In this document: in pieces, positions 17,261 through 25,088 of the stretch | Layout: the number at the start of each line of letters is the position of its first letter | Numbering within the stretch: position 1 is the first letter of the stretch | DNA from: Austwickia chelonae NBRC 105200 | GTDB lineage: Bacteria; Actinomycetota; Actinomycetes; Actinomycetales; Dermatophilaceae | Direction: 5' to 3' | Assembly: GCF_000298175.1 (NCBI RefSeq) | Contig: NZ_BAGZ01000016.1 | Location: 1 to 64,000 of the forward strand | Length of the DNA stretch: 64,000 bases | The notes under the pieces: generated by a model | Databases searched by the model: none | What the model was told of the DNA's origin: nothing | Seen by the model: only the letters and a program-made list of their open reading frames with translations | Position numbers and translations under genes: made by a program

Positions 17261-18670
17261 ATGGCCCGGCTCCGCTGGCTCGAACGTGTGCGTCATCCTC
17301 CGATCAAGGAGCACGGCCCGGCTGCGTACACCCTTCCCTCCCGTTCCCTGGAGGAGCTGGTCGAGGAGTTCCGAGAGCATCCGACGGCGAGCGATCTACG
17401 CCCGGTCGTGCGGGCGATGAGCCGGGATGTCGTCGCCTGGTTGATCGGTCATCCGGCGGCCTGTTCGGCGCAGGAGACCAGGTTGTTGCGGGGCGAGATC
17501 CTGACCTCCGCGGACCTGCATCCGCTGTTCCAGGCCCGGATGAGCCATCTGGCGCAGGTCATCGAGCACGCCTGCGCCACCGGTCATGAGATCCCGGCGT
17601 TGACGTTCAACCTGCCGTTGCAGGCCACGGCGGAGGGTTTCTACGACGACATCCTGCGGATCCTGCCGACGGGGTCCTTCCTGCGTTTCGACATCGGTTA
17701 TCCCGATTTCGACCTGGACGTGGCCCGGGCGGCGGTGCAACGGGTCCGCGACCGTCAGGTCAGGGTCGGGCTGTCGGGCTTGTCCGCGCTGGCCGAGGAC
17801 GGTCCGGCCGAGGAGGCACGGGCCGGGGACGATTTCCCCGAGGGCGGCGAGCCGGGCACTGATCCGCGCCGGGATCTCGTCGTGCCGGTGGATCCGGTGG
17901 GTTCCCTGCCGGGGGTCGTCCTGCCGGAGGAGCTCTCGGAGGAGGAGGTCGTCCGGGAGCTGGCCCCTGACGTCCTCGTGTACGACAGCGCCAGTCCTCT
18001 GGAGTACCGCGACCGGATGCCTCGACTGTTGCGGCTGCGGGCGGCAGCCGGACGTCCTCAGGTGTTGGTCTCCGGGGTGTCGACGGCGGTCGACGAGTGG
18101 GCGGCGATCACCTGTGGGGCGAACTGGCTCAGTGGCCCCTTCTACGAGCGGGAGAGTCTGTCGGGTCTGGATCATCTGTCGGACCGGCCGGAGTTGCGTC
18201 GGGCCGACGAGGGGCTGAGCGCGTACGAGGTGGCAGCGAAGCAGTACGCGCCGCGGACGGTCACGGTGGAGCAGGCCCTGGATCTGGCTCTGGAGCTGCA
18301 TCATCGGGTGTGTGCGGTCGGCGACTACGCCGACGCCTATCTGTCGATGCCGACGATCATGGGGATGCCGGAGCGGGCGTCGACGGCGATCGAGGCGATG
18401 TTGCGTTCGGGGGCTGCGGTCACGACGGTGGCGCTTGATCTGACGGAGGCGCCTGCGGAGGGGATGATCTGGGGTCGGACGGATCCCGGCGACTCCTTGG
18501 CCCAGGACTGGGTTTTCGTGACTCTTTTCCCCGGGGAGGGTCAGGTCTTGGTGGCGAGGCCGGTGGAGGAGCAGGGCACAGCGCGGGCTTTGTCCTATAT
18601 TTTCGCGCACGATCGGGAACTCGCGTTGCGAATTGCCCGGCGAATCAGTCGTAGCGCCAACGGACAGTAA
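17261..18670 (+). CDS. EAL-like and DICT-like domain signalling protein, probably non-catalytic
   Basis: This 469-residue soluble protein has two recognisable halves. The middle (about residues 100-310) follows the EAL pattern of segment order, for example TFNLPLQ, FLRFDIGYPDF, RVGLSGLSAL and PQVLVSGVSTAVDEWAAITCGANWLSGPFY. The EAL/ExLxR catalytic signature and metal ligands are not apparent, and an acidic insert interrupts it. The last 150 residues resemble the DICT sensor domain found with actinobacterial signalling proteins (GDSLAQDWVFVTLFPGEGQVLVAR). I start at the ATG at 17261 with GGGAGG upstream; ATG 17243 with GAGGAGG is an alternative. It lies 120 bp after citXG. Function is not established. 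Confidence 0.5.
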   Translation: MARLRWLERVRHPPIKEHGPAAYTLPSRSLEELVEEFREHPTASDLRPVVRAMSRDVVAWLIGHPAACSAQETRLLRGEILTSADLHPLFQARMSHLAQVIEHACATGHEIPALTFNLPLQATAEGFYDDILRILPTGSFLRFDIGYPDFDLDVARAAVQRVRDRQVRVGLSGLSALAEDGPAEEARAGDDFPEGGEPGTDPRRDLVVPVDPVGSLPGVVLPEELSEEEVVRELAPDVLVYDSASPLEYRDRMPRLLRLRAAAGRPQVLVSGVSTAVDEWAAITCGANWLSGPFYERESLSGLDHLSDRPELRRADEGLSAYEVAAKQYAPRTVTVEQALDLALELHHRVCAVGDYADAYLSMPTIMGMPERASTAIEAMLRSGAAVTTVALDLTEAPAEGMIWGRTDPGDSLAQDWVFVTLFPGEGQVLVARPVEEQGTARALSYIFAHDRELALRIARRISRSANGQ

Positions 18671-18776
18671 GGAAGTCGGGCAGACTACCTGAACGGGCCG
18701 CAGTCGGACGTCCTGGTGTGTGACCTAAGCCGCATCGAAGGTCCCTTGACGATGGCTGCTACGGCCCGGCAAGATG

Positions 18777-18806
18777 TGGAATCGATTTCAGTGGAAACGA
18801 TTCCAC
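18777..18806 (+). promoter_or_regulatory. Tandem LacI-type operators upstream of the ribose operon
   Basis: Two adjoining near-palindromes centred on CG are seen: TGGAATCGATTTCA (18777-18790) and GTGGAAACGATTCCAC (18791-18806, one mismatch). They have the form bound by LacI/RbsR regulators and lie 94 bp before the LacI gene that starts the operon. A TTGACG at 18746-18751 could be the -35 of the promoter they control. Autoregulation of the whole rbs operon is the natural inference. Confidence 0.7.
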
Positions 18807-18899
18807 TATGTCTGTTCACCCGACCGCGTCCCCGACGCACCCGGAGAGAACAGCCCACCGCGCCCAGCCCGGAGCCCCATGCACAAGGAGGTGCAGTAC

Positions 18900-19922
18900 A
18901 TGGCCACACTCCGCGACGTCGCCCGCGAAGCCGGCGTCTCCTCGGCCACCGCGTCCCGCGCACTCACCCACTCCGGCCCCGTTTCCACCGACACCCGCGA
19001 ACGTGTCGTCGAAGCCGCCCGGAAACTCGACTACCAGGTCAACAACCTCGCCCGCGGACTACGCACCCAACGCACCCGCACCCTCGGACTACTCGTCCCC
19101 GACGTCCGCAACCCCTTCTTCACCGACCTCGCCTACCACGTCGACAAAGCCGCCGCCCAACGCGGACTCGCCGTCATGATGGGCAGCGCCGACGAACAAG
19201 CCGGCCAACAGGACCGCTATCTCAACGTCCTCACCGGCCACCACGTCGACGGCATCATCGCCGTCCCTCAAGGCGCAGCCAGCGAGACCCTCGTCCGCAC
19301 CGCAGCCTCCGTCCCCACCGTCCTGGTCGACCGCGACCCCGGCATCCCCGGCGTCCCCACCGTCACCAGCGACAACCACGGCGGCATGACCGCACTCGTC
19401 GACCACGTCGTCTCCCTCGGCCGACGCCGCATCGGCGTCGTCGCCGGACCCCAGACCACCTCCACCGGCCGCGAACGCCTCGACGCCCTCCGCGGACGAC
19501 TCGCCGAACACGGCATCGAACTCCCCACCAACCGGATCGCCGAAGGCGACTTCCAACTCGAGAGCGGCCTGACCGCCACCGCCCAACTCCTCGCCGGCGG
19601 AGACCTCGACGCCATCGTCGCCGCCGACAACCTCATGGGCCTGGGCGCCATCATGGTGCTCCGCCAGGAAGGCATCGGCATCGGCGACGACATGGCACTG
19701 GCCTGCGTCGACGACATCCCCTGGTTCTCCCTGGTCGACCCGGCCATCACCGTCATCGCCCAGGACGTCAGCCGCCTCGGCGAAGTCGCCGTCGAACTCC
19801 TCCAGGCCCAGGCCGACGGCCACACCGTCGAATCGGTCGTCGTCCCCATGCACCTCATCCCCCGCACCTCCTGCGGGGAGAAGAACACCACCCACCCGGC
19901 CCCGACAGGAGAAATCCGGTGA
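18900..19922 (+). CDS. rbsR: LacI-family repressor of the ribose operon
   Basis: This is a 340-residue transcriptional repressor with an N-terminal LacI helix-turn-helix (ATLRDVAREAGVSSATASRAL, residues 2-22). The hinge helix NNLARGLRTQRTRTLGLLVPD and a periplasmic-binding-protein-like ligand core (NPFFTDLAYHVDKAA, HHVDGIIAVP, ACVDDIPW) follow. ATG 18900 has AAGGAGG at a normal distance. Its stop overlaps the rbsA start (GTGA), so it is the first gene of the operon it most likely controls, with D-ribose as the expected inducer. The gene name rests on context. Confidence 0.9.
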   Translation: MATLRDVAREAGVSSATASRALTHSGPVSTDTRERVVEAARKLDYQVNNLARGLRTQRTRTLGLLVPDVRNPFFTDLAYHVDKAAAQRGLAVMMGSADEQAGQQDRYLNVLTGHHVDGIIAVPQGAASETLVRTAASVPTVLVDRDPGIPGVPTVTSDNHGGMTALVDHVVSLGRRRIGVVAGPQTTSTGRERLDALRGRLAEHGIELPTNRIAEGDFQLESGLTATAQLLAGGDLDAIVAADNLMGLGAIMVLRQEGIGIGDDMALACVDDIPWFSLVDPAITVIAQDVSRLGEVAVELLQAQADGHTVESVVVPMHLIPRTSCGEKNTTHPAPTGEIR

Positions 19923-21421
19923 GCGGCTGCGTCCTCGAACTACGCGGAGTCGGGAAAACCTTCGGCCATGTGCGCGCCCTCCACGGAGTCGACCTCATAC
20001 TCCGCGCCGGAGAAGTCCACGTCCTGCTCGGCGAGAACGGCGCAGGAAAATCCACCCTCATCAAGATGATCGCCGGAGTCCACGAACCCAGCGAAGGCGA
20101 GATCGTCCTCGACGGCAAGGTCGTCCGCATCCCCGACACGGCCACCTCCGAACAATTCGGCATCGCCACCATCCACCAGGAACTCAACCTGGTCCCCACC
20201 CTCTCCGTCGCCGAGAACATCACCCTGGGACGCACCCCGCGCCGCCACGGATTCGTCGACCGCGCCGAGATGCGCCGCCTCGCCAGAGCAGCCCTCGACC
20301 GGGTCGGCCTCGACGTCGACGTCGACCGCCCCGCCGGCACCCTCGGCATCGCCCGACAACAACTCGTCGAGATCGCCCGGGCACTCAGCCAGAACGCCCG
20401 CATCCTCATCCTGGACGAACCCACCGCCGCACTCACCCGCAAAGAAACCGACGTCCTCTTCGACATCGTGCGCGAACTGCGCCAAGCCGGAGTGGCCATG
20501 GTGTTCATCAGCCACCACCTCGACGAGATCGCCGAGATCGGCGACCGGATCACCGTCCTGCGCGACGGAACCTACGTCGACACCGTCGCCGGGAGCACCG
20601 ACGAAGCCGAACTGGTCCGACTCATGGTCGGCCGCAGCATCGACGCCCTCTACCCCCGACGCCCCGCCACACCCGGCGACGCCCTCCTCCAGGTCACCGA
20701 CCTCAACAGTGCAGGCCTGTTCGAACACATCTCGTTGACCGTGCACGCCGGTGAGGTCGTCGGACTCGCCGGACTCATGGGCGCCGGTCGCACCGAGGTC
20801 CTCCGCGCCATCGCCGGGGCCGACCGCTACGACTCCGGCCAGGTCACCGTCGCCGGACGCCCCCTACCCCGACACGATGTCGCCGCCGCCGTCCACGCGG
20901 GGGTCGGACTGGTCCCCGAGGACCGCAAGACCTCCGGCCTGGTCCTGGGCGCCTCCATCACCGACAACCTCGGATATGCCACCCTGCGCTCCAGCGCCCG
21001 AGGCCCCCTGGCCGACCTCTCCGGGCAGGCCGACCGGGCCCTGGGCATCGCCGACGCCCTGCGACTGCGCCGCGCCGGGATGAACCAGCACGTCGCCAGC
21101 CTCTCCGGCGGCAACCAGCAGAAGGTCGTCTTCGGCCGCTGGCTGATGGCCGACTCCCGGGTGCTCCTCCTGGACGAACCCACCCGCGGCGTCGACGTCG
21201 GCGCCAAGGTCGAGATCTACGAACTGATCAACCGGGTCACCGACAACGGTGGCGCCGTCCTGCTCGCCTCCAGCGAGCTCCCCGAAGTCATCAGCATGAG
21301 CGACCGCGTCCTCGTCATGGCCCGCGGCCGCCTGGTCGGCGAACTGCCCGCTGCCGAAGCGACGCAGGACGCGGTCATGTCCCTGGCCGTCAAGGAGGTC
21401 GAGTCCACCCGTGTCTACTGA
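19919..21421 (+). CDS. rbsA: Ribose ABC transporter, ATP-binding protein
   Basis: This is the cytoplasmic energising subunit of a sugar importer; at 500 residues it carries two ABC domains in tandem. The first has Walker A GENGAGKSTLIKM, Walker B ARILILDEPTAAL and its signature region LGIARQQLVEIARAL. The second has the diverged loop GLMGAGRTEVLRAI but intact LSGGNQQKVVFGRWL and LLLDEPTRGVDVGAK. This pattern is standard for RbsA/MglA/XylG proteins. The GTG start overlaps rbsR by 4 bp and the stop overlaps rbsC by 11 bp. Confidence 0.95.
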   Translation: MSGCVLELRGVGKTFGHVRALHGVDLILRAGEVHVLLGENGAGKSTLIKMIAGVHEPSEGEIVLDGKVVRIPDTATSEQFGIATIHQELNLVPTLSVAENITLGRTPRRHGFVDRAEMRRLARAALDRVGLDVDVDRPAGTLGIARQQLVEIARALSQNARILILDEPTAALTRKETDVLFDIVRELRQAGVAMVFISHHLDEIAEIGDRITVLRDGTYVDTVAGSTDEAELVRLMVGRSIDALYPRRPATPGDALLQVTDLNSAGLFEHISLTVHAGEVVGLAGLMGAGRTEVLRAIAGADRYDSGQVTVAGRPLPRHDVAAAVHAGVGLVPEDRKTSGLVLGASITDNLGYATLRSSARGPLADLSGQADRALGIADALRLRRAGMNQHVASLSGGNQQKVVFGRWLMADSRVLLLDEPTRGVDVGAKVEIYELINRVTDNGGAVLLASSELPEVISMSDRVLVMARGRLVGELPAAEATQDAVMSLAVKEVESTRVY

Positions 21422-22421
21422 GACCAGCGCAACCACCGGCACCGCCGCACCGCCGGAACCGCCTCGCCCCTCCACCGGGGCCGCCTCACCGCGGGCACGG
21501 ATCGGTGCCTTCCTGTCCGACAACGGCGCCCTGGTCGGTCTCTTCGCGGTCTGTCTGGCGATGTTCATCGCCACCCCGGCCTTCCTGACCGCCCAGAACC
21601 TGTTGAACGTCGGTGTCCAGGCGGCGGTCGTGGCCGTCCTGGCCTTCGGACTGACCTTCGTGATCATCACCGCCGGGATCGACCTGTCGGTCGGTTCGGT
21701 GGCTGCGCTCTCGGCGGTCACCGCCGGGTGGGCGGTCGCCTCGGCGGGGCTCCCCGGCTGGATGGCGCTGGTCGTCGGACCTGCCGTCGGTCTGCTCGCC
21801 GGGTCGATCTGCGGGCTGGCCGTGGCCTACGCGAAATTGCCGGCCTTCATCGCGACCTTGGCCATGCTGTCCATCGCGCGGGGACTCACCCTGGTGATCT
21901 CCGGCGGGCGGCCCATCGAGATGCCGGACGCGGTGAATGTGCTCGGCGCGAGCGTCGGCCCGGTCCCGGTCCCGGTGATCGTCCTGGTCGTCGCCGCGGT
22001 CATCACCTCGATCGTCCTGCGACGCACCGTCTTCGGCCTGTCCTTGTTCGCGGTGGGGGGTAATGCCGAAGCCGCTCGCCTGGCGGGCCTGCCGGTCGCC
22101 CGGTTGACGGCGGTCGTCTACGCCCTGTCCGGCCTGTTCGCCGGGATCGCCGGTCTCGTACTGGCCGGCCGGTTGGCCTCCGCCCAGCCGCAGGCCGCCA
22201 GCGGATACGAACTGGACGCCATCGCCGCCGTCGTCATCGGCGGAGCCAGTCTCTCCGGAGGCACCGGCAAGGCCAGTGGAACCCTGGTCGGAGCGCTGAT
22301 CCTGGCCGTGATCCGTAACGGTCTGAACCTGCTCAATGTCACGGCCTTCTGGCAGCAGGTCGTCATCGGGTTGGTCATCGCCCTGGCGGTGTTGATCGAC
22401 GTCATCCGTCAGAAACGTTGA
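21411..22421 (+). CDS. rbsC: Ribose ABC transporter, permease
   Basis: This is the membrane channel subunit, 336 residues with 8-10 hydrophobic helices after a Pro/Ala-rich cytoplasmic start. The RbsC/AraH family motifs are present: FVIITAGIDLSVGSVAALSAV near residue 85, and the long helix with GNAEAARLAGLPVARLTAVVYALSG. The closing segment GGASLSGGTGKASGTLVGALILAVIRNGLNLL is also typical. It starts with GTG inside rbsA. A 7-bp stem (TGACCGG 22419-22425 / CCGGTCA 22451-22457) in the following gap could tune expression of rbsB. Confidence 0.95.
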   Translation: MSTETSATTGTAAPPEPPRPSTGAASPRARIGAFLSDNGALVGLFAVCLAMFIATPAFLTAQNLLNVGVQAAVVAVLAFGLTFVIITAGIDLSVGSVAALSAVTAGWAVASAGLPGWMALVVGPAVGLLAGSICGLAVAYAKLPAFIATLAMLSIARGLTLVISGGRPIEMPDAVNVLGASVGPVPVPVIVLVVAAVITSIVLRRTVFGLSLFAVGGNAEAARLAGLPVARLTAVVYALSGLFAGIAGLVLAGRLASAQPQAASGYELDAIAAVVIGGASLSGGTGKASGTLVGALILAVIRNGLNLLNVTAFWQQVVIGLVIALAVLIDVIRQKR

Positions 22422-22517
22422 CCGGAAAACCCTGCACGACCCCACACTCTCCGGTCACACTGCACACTGCACCACCACCTATCGCTCAACGACGAGTAAC
22501 CCCTGGAGAAATACCCC

Positions 22518-23465
22518 ATGAAGCTCACCACCCGCCGCACCGTCGCCGTCACCGTCCTCATCGGGTCGATGACCCTCACGATGACCGCTTGCAACCGTGA
22601 ATCACCCAGCGCCGGAGGCAAGGACGGGAAGAACATCACCTTCGCGCTGTCCACGCTGAACAATCCTTTCTTCGTGGACGTCCGCGACGGCGCCCAGGAA
22701 GCGGCGAAGAAGGCCGGAGCGACCCTGAACGTCGTCGACGCCCAGAACGACGCCGCCACCCAGGCCAACCAGATGTCCGACACGGTCACCAAGAAACCCG
22801 CGGCGGTCATCATCAACCCGGTGGACTCCGATGCCGCCGGTGCAGCGGTCAAACCGGTGATCAACGCGAAGATCCCGGTGGTCGCCGCCGACCGCGGGGT
22901 CAACGGCGCCGAGGTGAACAGCCTGGTGAGCAGCGACAATGTCGCCGGGGGCAAGCAGGCCGCCGAAGCACTCGCCAAGGCCGTGGGCGAGAAGGGCGAG
23001 ATCCTCGTACTGCAAGGGGTCGCCGGGACCTCCGCCAGCCGCGACCGCGGGCAGGGCTTCGAGGAAGGCATCAAAGCCTTCCCGAACATCAAGGTCGTCT
23101 CCAAGCAGCCGGCGAACTTCGACCGCACACAGGGCCTGAATGTCACCACGAACCTGCTGCAGAGCAACCCGAACATCGTCGGCATCTTCACCGAGAACGA
23201 CGAGATGGCCCTGGGCGCCATCCAGGCACTCGGCGAGAAGGCCGGTTCGGCGGTGAAGGTCGTCGGATTCGACGGCACCGCCGACGGGCTGAAGGCCGTG
23301 AAGGCCGGGACGATGGCCGCGACCGTGGCCCAACAGCCCAAACTGCTCGGGGAGAAGGCGATCGAGTTGGCGATGAAGCTCGCCAAGGGCGAGAAGGTCG
23401 ACAAGTCCGTCCCCGTCCCGGTGAAGACCGTGGAGACCTCGAATGTGGACGAATTCCTCAAGTGA
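22518..23465 (+). CDS. rbsB: Ribose ABC transporter, substrate-binding lipoprotein
   Basis: This is an extracytoplasmic sugar-binding protein of 315 residues anchored as a lipoprotein: a basic start, a hydrophobic stretch and lipobox TMTAC with Cys25 as the anchor. The mature part is periplasmic-binding-protein type I (ITFALSTLNNPFFVDVRDGAQ, VVAADRGVNGAEVNSLVSSDNV, GIFTENDEMALGAIQAL, VVGFDGTADGLKAV). Those segments hold the usual ribose-contacting N, D and R positions. It is preceded by GGAGAAATACCCC and its stop overlaps rbsK. Confidence 0.95.
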   Translation: MKLTTRRTVAVTVLIGSMTLTMTACNRESPSAGGKDGKNITFALSTLNNPFFVDVRDGAQEAAKKAGATLNVVDAQNDAATQANQMSDTVTKKPAAVIINPVDSDAAGAAVKPVINAKIPVVAADRGVNGAEVNSLVSSDNVAGGKQAAEALAKAVGEKGEILVLQGVAGTSASRDRGQGFEEGIKAFPNIKVVSKQPANFDRTQGLNVTTNLLQSNPNIVGIFTENDEMALGAIQALGEKAGSAVKVVGFDGTADGLKAVKAGTMAATVAQQPKLLGEKAIELAMKLAKGEKVDKSVPVPVKTVETSNVDEFLK

Positions 23466-24481
23466 GTCCTTCGACGAGCACGGTGTCGGTCCTGCCCGGC
23501 ACGGACGGAGACGGTGAGCAGGACGGGCGATGCGGACGCGTCCTCGTCCTCGGCTCGCTGAATGTCGACCTGTTCGCCCGGGTCGACCGTCATCCCGCAC
23601 CCGGGGAGACCGTCCTGGGACGGGGCGGCGAGAGCCGGCCGGGCGGCAAGGGCGCGAATCAGGCGGTCGCCGCGGCTCTGGCCGGGGCCCGGGTCTCGAT
23701 GGTCGGCGCGGTCGGTGACGACGCCCATGCCGAAGTGGCCTTGGGCGGACTGCACCGCAGCGGGTGCGAGACCGCTGCGGTGCGACGGGTCCCCGGGCCG
23801 ACCGGGTTGGCCTTGATCACGGTGTCCGCGGACGGCGAGAACTCGATCATCGTCGTTCCCGGCGCCAATCATTCGGTCGACGAAGCCGACCTGACGGCGG
23901 TGGACTCCCTGGAACCGGGCGACATCCTGGTGGTCCAGGGGGAGATCCCGGTGTCGACGGCGGCCGAGGCGGTGCGTCGCGCCCATGCCGCGCGGGTCCG
24001 CACCGTGGTGAACCTGGCCCCCGTGGTCCCCTTCCCCGCGGACGTCCTGCGCACAGCCGATCCGTTGATCGTCAACGAGCACGAGGGGCGGGGTGCCGCC
24101 GAGCTGCTCGGACTGGAGCTGGGCGACGCGGAGGTCTCCCCCGAGGAGATCGTCACCGCCCTGGTCGCGGCCGGGGTCTCCTCGGTGGTGATGACCCTGG
24201 GCGGTCGTGGCGCCCTGCTCCACCGGGCCGACGGCCCGCAGGACACACCGGTGAACGTACCGGCCCCGAAGGTCGACGTGGTCGACACGACGGGTGCCGG
24301 TGATGCCTTCGTGGGTGCTTTCGTGGCTCGGCTGGCCGCCGGGGACGAGGCGTCGACGGCTGCGGCGGCGGCGACGGAGTTCGCTGCCGGGGCCGTCACC
24401 CGTGAGGGGGCCCAGGACTCCTATCCCGGTTGGGATCGGCGGGACGGGGCCGTGGCGACGAACACTCCGGCGGGGGCCTGA
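23462..24481 (+). CDS. rbsK: Ribokinase
   Basis: This cytoplasmic enzyme converts D-ribose to ribose 5-phosphate with ATP. The 339-residue protein has a 25-residue extra N-terminal tail before VLVLGSLNVDLFARVDRHPAPGETV. The GGKGANQAVAAALAGA motif and the C-terminal signature DTTGAGDAFVGAFVARLA with the catalytic Asp follow. GTG at 23462 overlaps the rbsB stop by 4 bp. The gene's place in a complete rbs operon makes ribose the expected substrate. Confidence 0.94.
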   Translation: MSPSTSTVSVLPGTDGDGEQDGRCGRVLVLGSLNVDLFARVDRHPAPGETVLGRGGESRPGGKGANQAVAAALAGARVSMVGAVGDDAHAEVALGGLHRSGCETAAVRRVPGPTGLALITVSADGENSIIVVPGANHSVDEADLTAVDSLEPGDILVVQGEIPVSTAAEAVRRAHAARVRTVVNLAPVVPFPADVLRTADPLIVNEHEGRGAAELLGLELGDAEVSPEEIVTALVAAGVSSVVMTLGGRGALLHRADGPQDTPVNVPAPKVDVVDTTGAGDAFVGAFVARLAAGDEASTAAAAATEFAAGAVTREGAQDSYPGWDRRDGAVATNTPAGA

Positions 24482-24539
24482 CCTCGGGACGAGGCGGGCC
24501 GCCGTGGCGGACAACGATGACGAAGTGAAAGGGGTCGCG

Positions 24540-24932
24540 ATGAGACGCGACGGTATCCAGCACGCTGAGCTCTCCCGGTTGATCGGGTTGCTCGGACACA
24601 CCGACCGGGTGGTCGTGGCCGACTGCGGTCTGCCTCTCCCCCGGGACCTGCCCGTGGTGGATCTCGCGTTGGGTCGCGGGCATCTGGGCTTTCAGGTGGT
24701 GCTCGATGCGCTGCTCGACGAGATCGTCGTGCAGTCCCACACCGTCGCCTCGGAGTCCGAGGGTTCTGCGGCGGCCGACTGGTTCACCCAGTCCGCCGAC
24801 CGGATGGGTGAACGTCACGAGGTGACCCATGAGCAGTTCAAGAAGGGACTGAACAGCGCGGCTTTCGCGGTACGGACGGGTGAACGTACCCCTTATGCGA
24901 ATGTCCTGCTGGAGTGCGGGGTCCCTTTCTGA
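24540..24932 (+). CDS. rbsD: D-ribose pyranase
   Basis: RbsD speeds the pyranose-furanose conversion of ribose so that the kinase sees the form it needs. The protein of 130 residues matches the family length. It contains the catalytic histidine region (LGHTDRVVVADCGLPLP), then PVVDLALGRGHLGFQVVLDAL and the end pattern RTGERTPYANVLLECGVPF with the conserved Y-A-N. ATG 24540 has GAAAGGGG upstream. It closes the rbs operon, 58 bp after rbsK. Confidence 0.95.
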   Translation: MRRDGIQHAELSRLIGLLGHTDRVVVADCGLPLPRDLPVVDLALGRGHLGFQVVLDALLDEIVVQSHTVASESEGSAAADWFTQSADRMGERHEVTHEQFKKGLNSAAFAVRTGERTPYANVLLECGVPF

Positions 24933-25088
24933 ACCGGAGACCTTCACCGCTCGGTTCCCGCGTCGCGGTGAGGTCTTCCTCGGGTGCCGTGTCCGATTCC
25001 CTGTCGGGCACGGCATCGCGTGGTCGGGGGCGGTCGGTGTCCGGGGCGCCGTAGCCTGGGGTGTTCCCTGGGTGAAGGAGTCCGGTCC

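Noticed and set aside
18716-19918. Upstream extension of the RbsA frame
   Set aside because: It runs antiphase through the LacI gene; RbsA homology starts at the GTG at 19919 that overlaps the LacI stop.
22419-22457. Terminator between rbsC and rbsB
   Set aside because: The stem is only 7 bp with a 25-nt loop and no U tract; noted only as a possible expression-tuning element.
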